Positions 28,150 through 36,009 of a DNA stretch of 53,219 bases are shown piece after piece. This DNA is from Alphaproteobacteria bacterium. GTDB lineage: Bacteria; Pseudomonadota; Alphaproteobacteria; Micavibrionales; Micavibrionaceae. Every line of letters begins with the position of its first letter. The first letter of the stretch is position 1. A program made the position numbers and the translations under genes. The stretch is from positions 1 to 53,219 of the forward strand of contig JASMHE010000005.1 in assembly GCA_030750865.1 (NCBI GenBank). The letters are read 5' to 3'. Under the pieces are notes generated by a model. The model was not told the DNA's origin, searched no databases, and saw only the letters and a program-made list of their open reading frames with translations.

Positions 28150-30492
28150 ATGACAGCGGATTTCGGTCTTCCAAAACTGGACGATTTTATCGAAAACACA
28201 AAAACGCCATCAGACGATGGCGCGCCTAAAGATGACACGCACGCACAAGGCAGCACCGCCGCCCCTATGGCCGGCTTTGCGCTGGATAACGGCACGGACG
28301 CAGGACCGCTGAAACAACAGCAAGAGCGCACATTCCTTGAATGGCTTGCCATCTTGTTCAACAAGGATGTGCTCGAGTTTCACATCGCATACAAACCGTA
28401 CGTTCATAAATTTGAAAATTCTCCTGCGGCGATATCAGCCCGAAAAATCGAACAGGAACTTGCCCGGAACTACGCAACCCAGAATATCGCATCATGGTTT
28501 GATCACTATGAACTGCCGGAACAACCTGCCGAAAAACCCGAAAATATAACAGCAAGAGTTGGCAGCAATAACAGTCAGTTACAGGCCGATATTCATATAT
28601 CAAAAGAAGAAGTAAAAGCCGCACTTTCAAGTGATCTTCAGGCCGCCCTTTACCAAGCCTGCCACATGGCACTGATCGTCAAGGTCAATGACGACATGAT
28701 GGCAAAAGACGCCAAAATCAAACTGACCGGTTCACCGGAACAGCAATCCGCCCTGTATATTGCGGCTGTAAAATTCGGCTTTGCCGCCAAAATAAGCAAT
28801 CCGCCGCACAATATAAACGCCTATATGCAAGACCACTGTCTTGATATTGCAGAAGGCTGGAGAACATTTCTTGAAAGCACACAAGAACAAGCGCCGCATA
28901 CCACACCAGAACAAACACCGCGCGCCCCCGATGAACCTGATGAGCAGGATGCGCCGACAAGCCCCCCATCAGAAGACGCTCTTGATGAGGCATCTGCACT
29001 AGACGCGATCCCTGACCCCGATGATCCTGATGCCGACGCGCAGACCGCGCCCGATGCAGATGAGGCCGTAGCGACAGAGAACACCGATCCTGCAGCGGAT
29101 CAGACGGCATCCGAAACAGCGCAACAACCGGACGACACAGAAACGGCCGTACAAGACACTGACGTACAGGACACTGGCGCGCAGGACGAACAGACAGACA
29201 ATGAACCGTCTGATCCGAACCGTATCCCGATCGTAGAAATCCATGATGACAATAACAAAACACCTCTTTTCGGCGCAGGAACAACCGCATGCTTTGCCGC
29301 CGCTTCACAAGGATACGAAAAACCACCCAGCATCGAAGACATTGAAGCCCAACTTGAAGAGGATCTGAAAAATCTGGTACCGCTTTCACTGGCCGAAGAT
29401 GCCGCCGCAGAAAGTAACGCAGACCAAGAGGCTCAGGAACAGGAAAGCGCCGAAGAACACGAGTCTACAGACGACCACATCGCCGCAACCGACGATGATA
29501 CGACACCTGATGCGAATACCGACACGGATGCGGACACAAGTTCCGAGCCGGACAATAACAAACAAACTGTCATTATTCTGCCGCCGCCCCAAGAAGATAC
29601 CCAAGAGGACGACACAGACACAAATGCAGACAATCAGGATACGACACCAGCTGATAACACAGATGTGACAGACGCTGCGGAAACGGCGCCCGCGCAAGAT
29701 GAAACACATCTTCCGGCCCTGCCCGCGCTGCCGCAATTGCCGGACGAAAACGCAATACGCGACGCGGTAATCTTCCCGCAACAAGCGTTGCTGCCATTGC
29801 CGTCACTTCCGGTACAGAATACGGCCGATACAGATGAGGTGATCGCCCTGCCCGGACCGACAACGGACGAAACAGGCACCACGCCGGAAGCAGACGACGT
29901 ACAAAACAAAACAGAAGAACCACCGATGCTGTACGCCACGATCCAGCATGCGGGAATCAGCCGCGATGCCAATGCTTATCTACAGGCGAAAAAGGTCGAT
30001 CACACAGTGTATAAAAATGTCCGCAGCCATGTACAAAACAGCAACGATCCGCGCGTCAAGTCCATCCGCGATGCATTTAACCTGTCACATGGCAAGGCAA
30101 CATCAGTCGCAAAAACACTGGATATTGAAAACATCACTTATAAACCGAACAAAGGCGGCGCCCGCCTGATCCGTACAGACGATGTATCAACCGCAGAGCA
30201 TCCGCTATACCAGACAACGTTGCATAATGACATCGCTGTCGATGCCTGTGTTCTGTTACAGGCAGACAATATTGATACCGACACATACCGCAATGTCAGG
30301 GATCATGTCCGCACCACAAAAGATGCACGCACAGAACATATCCGCAGCACGTTTGACCTATCAACAGCAAAAGCAAGCACCATTGTGCGGGCACTGGATA
30401 TCGAGAATATCACCTACATTCCGGCAAACGGGCGCGCACGCCAGCTACGCCCGGTCGCACAAGCCTATCCGCAGTTGAATGGCCCGGCGTAA
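28150..30492 (+). CDS. Large hypothetical protein with acidic linker and two C-terminal repeats
   Basis: The 780-residue product is not one I recognise. Residues of about 60-265 form an ordered region (KDVLEFHIAYKPYVHKFEN, then ALYIAAVKFGFAAKISNP). Residues of about 270-590 are a low-complexity linker dominated by Asp, Thr, Ala, Glu and Pro. The end holds two copies of an 82-residue domain (about 594-675 and 687-768), with about 40 of 82 positions identical by eye. Each carries YxNVRxHV and LDIENITYxP, and the helical layout could be DNA-binding. There is no signal peptide. It has its own promoter after recG; no clear Shine-Dalgarno is seen before the ATG. Confidence 0.85.
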   Translation: MTADFGLPKLDDFIENTKTPSDDGAPKDDTHAQGSTAAPMAGFALDNGTDAGPLKQQQERTFLEWLAILFNKDVLEFHIAYKPYVHKFENSPAAISARKIEQELARNYATQNIASWFDHYELPEQPAEKPENITARVGSNNSQLQADIHISKEEVKAALSSDLQAALYQACHMALIVKVNDDMMAKDAKIKLTGSPEQQSALYIAAVKFGFAAKISNPPHNINAYMQDHCLDIAEGWRTFLESTQEQAPHTTPEQTPRAPDEPDEQDAPTSPPSEDALDEASALDAIPDPDDPDADAQTAPDADEAVATENTDPAADQTASETAQQPDDTETAVQDTDVQDTGAQDEQTDNEPSDPNRIPIVEIHDDNNKTPLFGAGTTACFAAASQGYEKPPSIEDIEAQLEEDLKNLVPLSLAEDAAAESNADQEAQEQESAEEHESTDDHIAATDDDTTPDANTDTDADTSSEPDNNKQTVIILPPPQEDTQEDDTDTNADNQDTTPADNTDVTDAAETAPAQDETHLPALPALPQLPDENAIRDAVIFPQQALLPLPSLPVQNTADTDEVIALPGPTTDETGTTPEADDVQNKTEEPPMLYATIQHAGISRDANAYLQAKKVDHTVYKNVRSHVQNSNDPRVKSIRDAFNLSHGKATSVAKTLDIENITYKPNKGGARLIRTDDVSTAEHPLYQTTLHNDIAVDACVLLQADNIDTDTYRNVRDHVRTTKDARTEHIRSTFDLSTAKASTIVRALDIENITYIPANGRARQLRPVAQAYPQLNGPA

Positions 30493-30499
30493 GAAAAGG

Positions 30500-31474
30500 T
30501 CAGGATTTCTTTGATTTAGACGATGTCGTCTTTTTCTTTGTGCCTGCCTTACCCGCTGATCCCGTCTTTCCCGTTTTCTTTGCACTCGTCTTGGTTGCAG
30601 GTTTCTTTGCAGAGGACGATTTTGTGGCGGGTGATTTCTTCGCAGACGTTTTCTTTTGAGACGCAGATGCGGACTTTTCGGTCGTCTTTGTTGTCTTAGA
30701 CGCCTTTGCAGACGCTGACTTCGATGACTTTTTCGTCTCCGGCGCAGATAAGGTCTTTTCTTTCAGAGATGTCATGCGGTCCGGCGGCACAATAATACCC
30801 GCCGATACAATCAGTTTGGCGGCCTCTTCGACCGTCATATCCATATATTTCACTTCTTTTGCCGGCACGAATAACAAATACCCCGATGTCGGGTTCGGTG
30901 TTGTCGGCAAAAAGACATTAATCATTTTATTGGCCGTGACACGCTGTACTTCGCCTTTGGACTCGCCCGTCACAAACCCCAAAGACCAAACACCTTTGCG
31001 CGGATATTCAATCATCACCACATCACGGAACGCGGCCGATTGTGTTGTCATGACCGTTTCAATAACCTGCTTGACCGCCTTATAGATGTTATTGATAACC
31101 GGCATACGGTGCAGGATATATTCTGAAATATTATACAGCACACGCCCGAGGAAGTTCCGTACAAACCAGCCGACAAGAATGAAAAAGATAATCACCAAGA
31201 TCAGCGAGATCAGCGCTTTTAATAACTCGATCCCCGGCACGACATTCGGCACGTAATTAAACGGGTTATACCGCGCCGGAATAAGGGCTGTCACGCGGGT
31301 ATCAATGAAGCTGAGGAATATCCACGTCAGGTAAATCGTAATCCCGATCGGGGCCGTCACGATCACACCAGCGAAGAAATAGGTTCGCAGGCCTGAAAAG
31401 AAAGGATGATCTTGTCCACTTCCAATCGATACGTGATCCGTATCATCGGAATGCATTTTGTTTTTGTCTGACAT
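30500..31474 (-). CDS. DUF502 family membrane protein with basic C-terminal tail
   Basis: The 324-residue product has two transmembrane segments, at about residues 28-55 (TYFFAGVIVTAPIGITIYLT) and 82-107 (LLKALISLILVIIFFILVGW). A soluble domain follows with the family segments NIYKAVKQVIETVMTTQSAA and VFLPTTPNPTSGYLLFVP. That is the whole of DUF502. From about residue 245 a Lys/Ala/Ser/Thr-rich tail of about 80 residues is added, resembling histone H1-like or AlgP-like tails. The family's function is unknown. A DUF502 gene near recG is common in alphaproteobacteria. It is convergent with the 780-residue gene, 7 bp apart. Confidence 0.88.
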   Translation of the reverse strand: MSDKNKMHSDDTDHVSIGSGQDHPFFSGLRTYFFAGVIVTAPIGITIYLTWIFLSFIDTRVTALIPARYNPFNYVPNVVPGIELLKALISLILVIIFFILVGWFVRNFLGRVLYNISEYILHRMPVINNIYKAVKQVIETVMTTQSAAFRDVVMIEYPRKGVWSLGFVTGESKGEVQRVTANKMINVFLPTTPNPTSGYLLFVPAKEVKYMDMTVEEAAKLIVSAGIIVPPDRMTSLKEKTLSAPETKKSSKSASAKASKTTKTTEKSASASQKKTSAKKSPATKSSSAKKPATKTSAKKTGKTGSAGKAGTKKKTTSSKSKKS

Positions 31475-31574
31475 TACGCCGCCTTTTCAAGGATTAAATA
31501 CACCACACGCAGAGTACCAACTTTTCACGAAAAAGCAATCAGGCTTCATGCCCCGCACATATCTATGCGCCCAT

Positions 31575-31630
31575 AACAAAAAAGCCCCCTGACGGGAGCT
31601 CTTTGTAGAAGTGGTGACCGCTCAGGGATT
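31575..31630 (-). repeat. Direct repeat copy A: tRNA-Lys 3' end plus terminator
   Basis: This stretch repeats the segment at 31743-31798. It has about 32 identical bases covering the terminator hairpin, five divergent bases, then 19 identical bases equal to the tRNA 3' end (TGGTGACCGCTCAGGGATT on the plus strand). After that the tRNA body is absent and unrelated sequence follows. Confidence 0.85.
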
Positions 31631-31742
31631 TCTTTGCCGCCGTGGCTACGCCACAAAACAGCAAAGTGGCAAACGCTAAGCTCGGCATTGCCTCGCTAAG
31701 CTTATTGTCGAACCGGGTTCGAATACTCTACAGCATTATCCC

Positions 31743-31798
31743 AACAAAAAAGCCCCCTGACGGGAGCTCTTTGTTGGAATGGTGACCGCTCAGGGATT
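31743..31798 (-). repeat. Direct repeat copy B: intact tRNA-Lys 3' end plus terminator
   Basis: This is the functional copy of the repeat, 168 bp to the right of copy A. It contains the tRNA-Lys 3' end and its terminator. Confidence 0.85.
31744..31772 (-). terminator. Rho-independent terminator of tRNA-Lys
   Basis: On the minus strand the stem AGCTCCC-GTCA-GGGGGCT is followed by TTTTTTG. Outer arms CCAACAAA/TTTGTTGG extend the pairing. A second copy of the hairpin is at 31576-31604. Confidence 0.8.
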
Positions 31799-31855
31799 CG
31801 AACCCTGGACCTACTGATTAAAAGTCAGTTGCTCTACCGACTGAGCTAAGCGGTC
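31780..31855 (-). tRNA. tRNA-Lys (TTT anticodon)
   Basis: On the minus strand the gene starts GACCGCTTAGCTCAG and ends AGCGGTCACCA. The acceptor GACCGCT pairs with AGCGGTC, and CCA is encoded. The anticodon arm is AACTGACTTTTAATCAGT with anticodon TTT. The T arm is CCAGG-GTTCGAATC-CCTG. Length is 76 nt. A terminator follows directly, and a partial copy of the 3' end lies 168 bp further on. Confidence 0.95.
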
Positions 31856-31940
31856 ATTTCCGTCAATGATTACATCATAATCATACGAACGGCAGGACTA
31901 TATGTGCATGATAAAAAAAGGTCAAGTTTTCTTTGAGATT

Positions 31941-32444
31941 TTATTGAAATTTCTTTTTCAGGGCTGCTTCGACATTCGGGGTCACAAATTCGCCGATATC
32001 ACCGCCCAGTGCGGAAATCTCTTTCACAAAGCTGGAAGACACAAATTGCCACTTATCCGCCGCCATCAAAAACACCGTTTCAATATCGGGATCAAGACGC
32101 GCATTCATCCCCGTCATCTGGAATTCGTAATCAAAATCCGATACGGCGCGCAAGCCGCGAAAAATGCAGGACGCATTCATTTCTTTGGCAAAGTTAATCA
32201 AAAGATTATCAAAGGTTACAACCTCAATCTCGCAGAATTTCTCCTGCATATTCGCCAGATCACCTTTGACCATTGCAATGCGCTCTTCATGCGTAAAAAG
32301 CGGCTGTTTGCGATCATTCGATGCCACAGCGACATATAATGTATCAACCAGCTTGCTCGCCCGCTTGATCAGGTGCAAATGCCCTTTTGTCACAGGGTCC
32401 AATGTGCCCGGATAAATACCAATACGATGTGTTGTTTTACTCAT
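31941..32444 (-). CDS. coaD: Phosphopantetheine adenylyltransferase
   Basis: The 167-residue enzyme makes dephospho-CoA from 4'-phosphopantetheine and ATP, the fourth step of CoA synthesis. The nucleotidyltransferase motif is RIGIYPGTLDPVTKGHLHLI at the N-terminus, and EFQMTGMNARLDPDIETVFL with SSSFVKEISALGGDI follow, as in the family. The start at 32444 is chosen because an AGAGGAC lies just upstream and the length then fits the family; 17 more codons are open upstream but unlike CoaD. It lies on the minus strand, divergent from the cold-shock gene. Confidence 0.96.
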   Translation of the reverse strand: MSKTTHRIGIYPGTLDPVTKGHLHLIKRASKLVDTLYVAVASNDRKQPLFTHEERIAMVKGDLANMQEKFCEIEVVTFDNLLINFAKEMNASCIFRGLRAVSDFDYEFQMTGMNARLDPDIETVFLMAADKWQFVSSSFVKEISALGGDIGEFVTPNVEAALKKKFQ

Positions 32445-32764
32445 GTCCTCTGTCCTTTGCCCCCATGTTTTACAAATCCTTGATTTAAAATGCAAAGAAA
32501 AATCGAAAGCCGCATGAACACAGTCTGTACAAGCGATTTATATTGACCTTAGGCGATATATGTGTTTTATGTGGCATTAAGTTTGATCGCAAGTTTAGGT
32601 CAAAACCAACTTTTATCTATAAGGCCCTGTTTAAAACTGTTTAATGCTGTTTATTCACTCCTCTATCGACTAAAGAACGGTTACACGAACGACACTATCA
32701 AACACAAAAAGGCCCGATAAGGTTTTGGGTCATTCACCGTGTTAATACTAAAAGGAGAATAAAC
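32445..32764 (+). promoter_or_regulatory. Long leader region of the cold-shock gene
   Basis: The 320 bp between coaD and csp hold no gene. A possible promoter (TTGACC at 32543-32548, 17 bases, TTTATG at 32566-32571) would give a leader of about 185 nt, which is typical of cold-shock mRNAs whose 5' region folds differently with temperature. A strong AAAGGAG precedes the ATG. The promoter match is moderate. Confidence 0.45.
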
Positions 32765-32971
32765 ATGGCAGAAGGTACAGTAAAATGGTTCAACACAACA
32801 AAAGGCTTCGGCTTCATTGAACCAACAGAAGGCGGAAAAGACGTTTTCGTTCACATCAGTGCAGTTCAACAAGCTGGCTGGACAACATTGAACGAAGGTC
32901 AAAAAGTCTCTTACGAGCTGGTTGAAGAAAAAGGCCGCACAAGCGCACAGCAATTGGCTGAAGCTGCTTAA
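32765..32971 (+). CDS. Cold-shock protein, CspA family
   Basis: The 68-residue product is a single cold-shock OB-fold domain that binds single-stranded RNA/DNA. Both RNA-binding motifs are visible: [17 protein letters not shown] (RNP1) and [13 protein letters not shown] (RNP2). Length is typical for a stand-alone Csp. The long leader and strong ribosome binding site upstream, and the strong terminator downstream, indicate a single-gene, post-transcriptionally controlled transcript. Confidence 0.96.
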   Translation: MAEGTVKWFNTTKGFGFIEPTEGGKDVFVHISAVQQAGWTTLNEGQKVSYELVEEKGRTSAQQLAEAA

Positions 32972-32994
32972 TAGCCCCTTTTATACAGAATTCA

Positions 32995-33026
32995 GAAAAA
33001 AGCCCGCATGATGCGGGCTTTTTTTA
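32995..33026 (+). terminator. Rho-independent terminator of csp
   Basis: The perfect stem AGCCCGCAT-GATGCGGGCT is flanked by AAAAA and followed by a run of seven T. It lies 24 bases after the csp stop. Confidence 0.92.
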
Positions 33027-33063
33027 CATCTGACCATAGAACCTCGTAGATTCTCACACACTA

Positions 33064-33092
33064 TTGACAATATAGGAATATTATCCTAATAT
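33064..33092 (+). promoter_or_regulatory. Promoter with internal inverted repeat
   Basis: The consensus -35 TTGACA (33064-33069) lies 17 bases before TAATAT (33087-33092), which overlaps a TATAAT. Between them is the inverted repeat TAGGA-N6-TCCTA (33073-33088), a possible operator for a repressor. The gene begins at 33125. Confidence 0.6.
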
Positions 33093-33124
33093 AATTTTAA
33101 ATGGAAAATTATAAGGATATAAAA

Positions 33125-33466
33125 ATGATTACTTTAAAAAATACAGTGGCCCCCAATCAAAAAACAAACGAAGATGATATCCTAACCCTCAAAAAAGCAT
33201 TACACACTACGGGCGACTACAAAAATCCTTCCTATGGAATGACACCCTACCCCGACAGAGACCTATTCAAAGCAGTCAAGAAATATCAACAAAGACAAAA
33301 TCTAAAAGTGGATGGGATCGTACGACCAAACGGAGAAACACTGCTATCACTCAACGCTCTAAAGGCCATTCCTATGGCCAAAAGCCCCATTGCACGTTGC
33401 ACAACGTGTGGAGCTCCACACGGCGGATCGCACGGAAGTGAATGCCCTGACTGCGCAAACAAATAA
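33125..33466 (+). CDS. Small peptidoglycan-binding-like protein with zinc ribbon
   Basis: The product is about 113 residues from ATG 33125, chosen because AAGGAT lies 6 bases upstream; a start at 33101 is also open. The central part (DRDLFKAVKKYQQRQNLKVD, then GIVRPNGETLLSLN) matches peptidoglycan-binding domain 1, a three-helix module. The end has two CxxC pairs (CTTCGAPHGG...CPDC), which look like a zinc ribbon. No signal peptide is present, so a periplasmic role is unclear. The gene is AT-rich compared with its neighbours and has a strong promoter with an internal operator-like repeat, consistent with recent transfer or phage origin. Confidence 0.7.
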   Translation: MITLKNTVAPNQKTNEDDILTLKKALHTTGDYKNPSYGMTPYPDRDLFKAVKKYQQRQNLKVDGIVRPNGETLLSLNALKAIPMAKSPIARCTTCGAPHGGSHGSECPDCANK

Positions 33467-33474
33467 CACATTCG

Positions 33475-33852
33475 TTAGGTGTCGTTCAGAAAAGAAGATA
33501 TATCCTTTTCTGAATACCCGAGCAAACGACCAATGATCGCCTCATCTGCGCGATCAAAGGATCGAACACCACTTAAAGTCTCTCCTTTGATCCACAAATA
33601 GGTTAGAGCTCGCCATTCTTGACCAGGCAATGCAAAACAAACATAACGCATTTTGTCACCTGATTTCCGACTAACAAAAGATTGCTCCAATCTTACAATA
33701 GTACCGTTTGCAACATGTTGCGAAAATAACGCTTCAGGAATGATTTCTTCTGGTGTTTGGTAATTCGCCTTTACAAGATCATAAAACACAGCAAATTTCT
33801 TTTGCCCCGATAACATCAACTCCAGTTCTTTTCCTTCATGCGGCCCTATCAT
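33475..33852 (-). CDS. Hypothetical protein translationally coupled to uvrB
   Basis: The 125-residue product is not one I recognise. It looks like a small alpha/beta domain: [20 protein letters not shown] at the start, [20 protein letters not shown] in the middle, and [18 protein letters not shown] at the end. Its ATG overlaps the uvrB stop by four bases (ATGA), so it is translated after uvrB from the same mRNA. There is no signal peptide. It is convergent with the peptidoglycan-binding gene, 8 bp apart. Confidence 0.75.
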   Translation of the reverse strand: MIGPHEGKELELMLSGQKKFAVFYDLVKANYQTPEEIIPEALFSQHVANGTIVRLEQSFVSRKSGDKMRYVCFALPGQEWRALTYLWIKGETLSGVRSFDRADEAIIGRLLGYSEKDISSFLNDT

Positions 33853-35915
33853 AAATCAAGCTCCAGCTCTTGTAGTTTTTTTACCTTATCACGATATTTT
33901 GCCGCCTCTTCAAATTCAAGGTTGCCTGCGGCCTCATGCATTTTCTTGGTCATTGCTTCGATCTCTTTGCGTAAATCAGCCGGTGATTTGACCAATTCCT
34001 GTTCCTGATCGGATAAACCGACGGCCCTGCGGATATTCACATGATCGCCTTGTTCGTAAACGCTGTTCATCACATCGCCGATATTCTTTTTGACACTTTC
34101 GGGGGTGATGCCATGCTCTTTGTTATAGGCTTCCTGTTTTGCGCGGCGGCGGTCGGTTTCATCAATCGCGGCTTTCATGCTGTCCGTCATACGATCTGCG
34201 TACAGGATTGCGCGGCTATCAACATTCCGCGCAGCACGCCCAATCGTCTGGATTAACGATGTCCGGCTACGCAAATACCCTTCTTTATCCGCATCCAGAA
34301 TGGCTACGAGCTGACATTCGGGAATATCCAGCCCCTCACGCAGCAGGTTGATCCCGACAAGAATATCAAATTCCCCCAAGCGCAGATCGCGGATAATCTC
34401 GATCCGTTCCAGCGTATCCACATCGCTGTGCATATAACGCACACGCAAGCCGTTCTCGATCAGATATTCTGTCAGATTTTCGGCCATCTTCTTGGTCAGC
34501 GTTGTCACAAGAATACGCCCGCCGCGTTCCGTGATGGTTTTACATTCATGCATCAAATCATCGACCTGATGGGTCGTCGGGCGGATTTCAACAGGCGGGT
34601 CGGTTAACCCCGTCGGACGGACGACCTGTTCGGCAAACACACCGCCCGTTTGTTCCAATTCCCACGGGCCGGGCGTTGCCGACACAAAAATACTCTGCCC
34701 GCGAAAACTGTTCCACTCTTCAAACTTGAGCGGACGGTTATCCAGTGCCGACGGCAAACGAAACCCGTATTCCGATAACGTCCCCTTGCGCTTCTGGTCG
34801 CCATTATACATGGCGCGCAATTGCGGAACCATCACATGGCTTTCATCCAAAAACATAAGGGCATCATCCGGCATATATTCAATCAACGTCGGTGGCGGTT
34901 CCCCCGGTGCGCGACCTGTCAAATAACGGGAATAATTTTCGATGCCCGAACAAAAGCCCTGCGCCTGCATCATTTCGATATCAAACATCGTGCGCTGCTC
35001 AAGGCGCTGCGCTTCGAGCAATTTCCCCTGTTTGGTAAACATCTCAAGCTGAGACTTCAGATCCTTTTTGATCTGCGTAATGGCCTGCGCCATTGTCGGA
35101 CCGGGCGTAATATAGTGCGAGTTCGCGTAAATACGCACGCCATCCAGCCCCGTAATCCGCTTTCCGGTCAGCGGGTCAAATTCTGTAATCTCCTCGATCT
35201 CATCACCGAAGAATGAAAAACGCCAGGCGCGGTCTTCAAAGTGCACAGGAAAGAGTTCCACCGTATCGCCGCGCGCACGAAACGCCCCCCGCTCAAACGC
35301 CAGATCATTGCGCACATATTGCAATTCAACAAACTGGCGGATCAACGCATCACGATCCATACGATCACCGGCTTTCAGATCAACACGCATGGCTTCGTAA
35401 TCTTCTTTACTGCCCAAACCGTAAATACAGGATACGGACGCAACGATGATACAATCCTTGCGCTCGAACAATGCACGGGTTGCGGCGTGACGCATGCGGT
35501 CGATTTGTTCGTTGATAGAAGAATCTTTTTCGATAAACGTATCCGAACGCGGCACGTACGCTTCAGGTTGATAGTAATCGTAATAAGACACGAAATATTC
35601 AACCGCATTATCAGGAAAGAAGCTTTTCATCTCGCCATAAAGCTGCGCAGCAAGTGTCTTGTTCGGCGCCATAATCAGTGCCGGACGCTGTGTACGTTCG
35701 ATAATATGCGCCATCGTGAATGTTTTACCCGACCCGGTCACCCCCAAAAGCACCTGATCGCTTAAACCTTCCCCTACCCCTTCGACAAGTTGGCGAATGG
35801 CTTCAGGCTGGTCGCCTGCGGGATTAAATTCGGACTCAATACGAAACGGCTTCGATACATCGCTCGAAGAGACATTCCGCATGTCTTCAAAGTTGATAAC
35901 ATTGCTTTCCGGCAT
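33849..35915 (-). CDS. uvrB: Excinuclease ABC subunit B
   Basis: The 688-residue product is the damage-verifying helicase-like subunit of nucleotide excision repair. Walker A GVTGSGKT is at residues 58-65. The beta-hairpin region has [20 protein letters not shown]. The DESHV box and the helicase motif [11 protein letters not shown] are present. The C-terminal UVR domain ([20 protein letters not shown]) binds UvrC. Length is normal. The stop overlaps the start of a small unknown gene. UvrA and UvrC are not in the window; Mfd, which works with it, is. Confidence 0.97.
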   Translation of the reverse strand: MPESNVINFEDMRNVSSSDVSKPFRIESEFNPAGDQPEAIRQLVEGVGEGLSDQVLLGVTGSGKTFTMAHIIERTQRPALIMAPNKTLAAQLYGEMKSFFPDNAVEYFVSYYDYYQPEAYVPRSDTFIEKDSSINEQIDRMRHAATRALFERKDCIIVASVSCIYGLGSKEDYEAMRVDLKAGDRMDRDALIRQFVELQYVRNDLAFERGAFRARGDTVELFPVHFEDRAWRFSFFGDEIEEITEFDPLTGKRITGLDGVRIYANSHYITPGPTMAQAITQIKKDLKSQLEMFTKQGKLLEAQRLEQRTMFDIEMMQAQGFCSGIENYSRYLTGRAPGEPPPTLIEYMPDDALMFLDESHVMVPQLRAMYNGDQKRKGTLSEYGFRLPSALDNRPLKFEEWNSFRGQSIFVSATPGPWELEQTGGVFAEQVVRPTGLTDPPVEIRPTTHQVDDLMHECKTITERGGRILVTTLTKKMAENLTEYLIENGLRVRYMHSDVDTLERIEIIRDLRLGEFDILVGINLLREGLDIPECQLVAILDADKEGYLRSRTSLIQTIGRAARNVDSRAILYADRMTDSMKAAIDETDRRRAKQEAYNKEHGITPESVKKNIGDVMNSVYEQGDHVNIRRAVGLSDQEQELVKSPADLRKEIEAMTKKMHEAAGNLEFEEAAKYRDKVKKLQELELDL

Positions 35916-36009
35916 TTCCGTCCTATTTCTTTGCTATCTTTATCTTTTATACTAAATTCCATTCAACAATATAGATAGTGCAGAATAAATAAAAACCAGC
36001 AGGCCCCTT

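Larger units (their letters stand above)
31475..31779. other. Intergenic region with partial tRNA-Lys duplicate
   Basis: No gene is seen here. It holds a 168-bp-spaced duplicate of the tRNA-Lys 3' end and terminator, the palindrome GTGGC-GTA-GCCAC near 31640-31655, and two nearby copies of CGCTAAGCT around 31674-31702. Confidence 0.6.

Noticed and set aside
28718-29389. Minus-strand open frames opposite the acidic linker of the 780-residue gene
   Set aside because: The GAT/GAC-rich linker gives Val/Ile/Ser/Arg/Cys-rich antisense frames. These follow from base composition, not coding.
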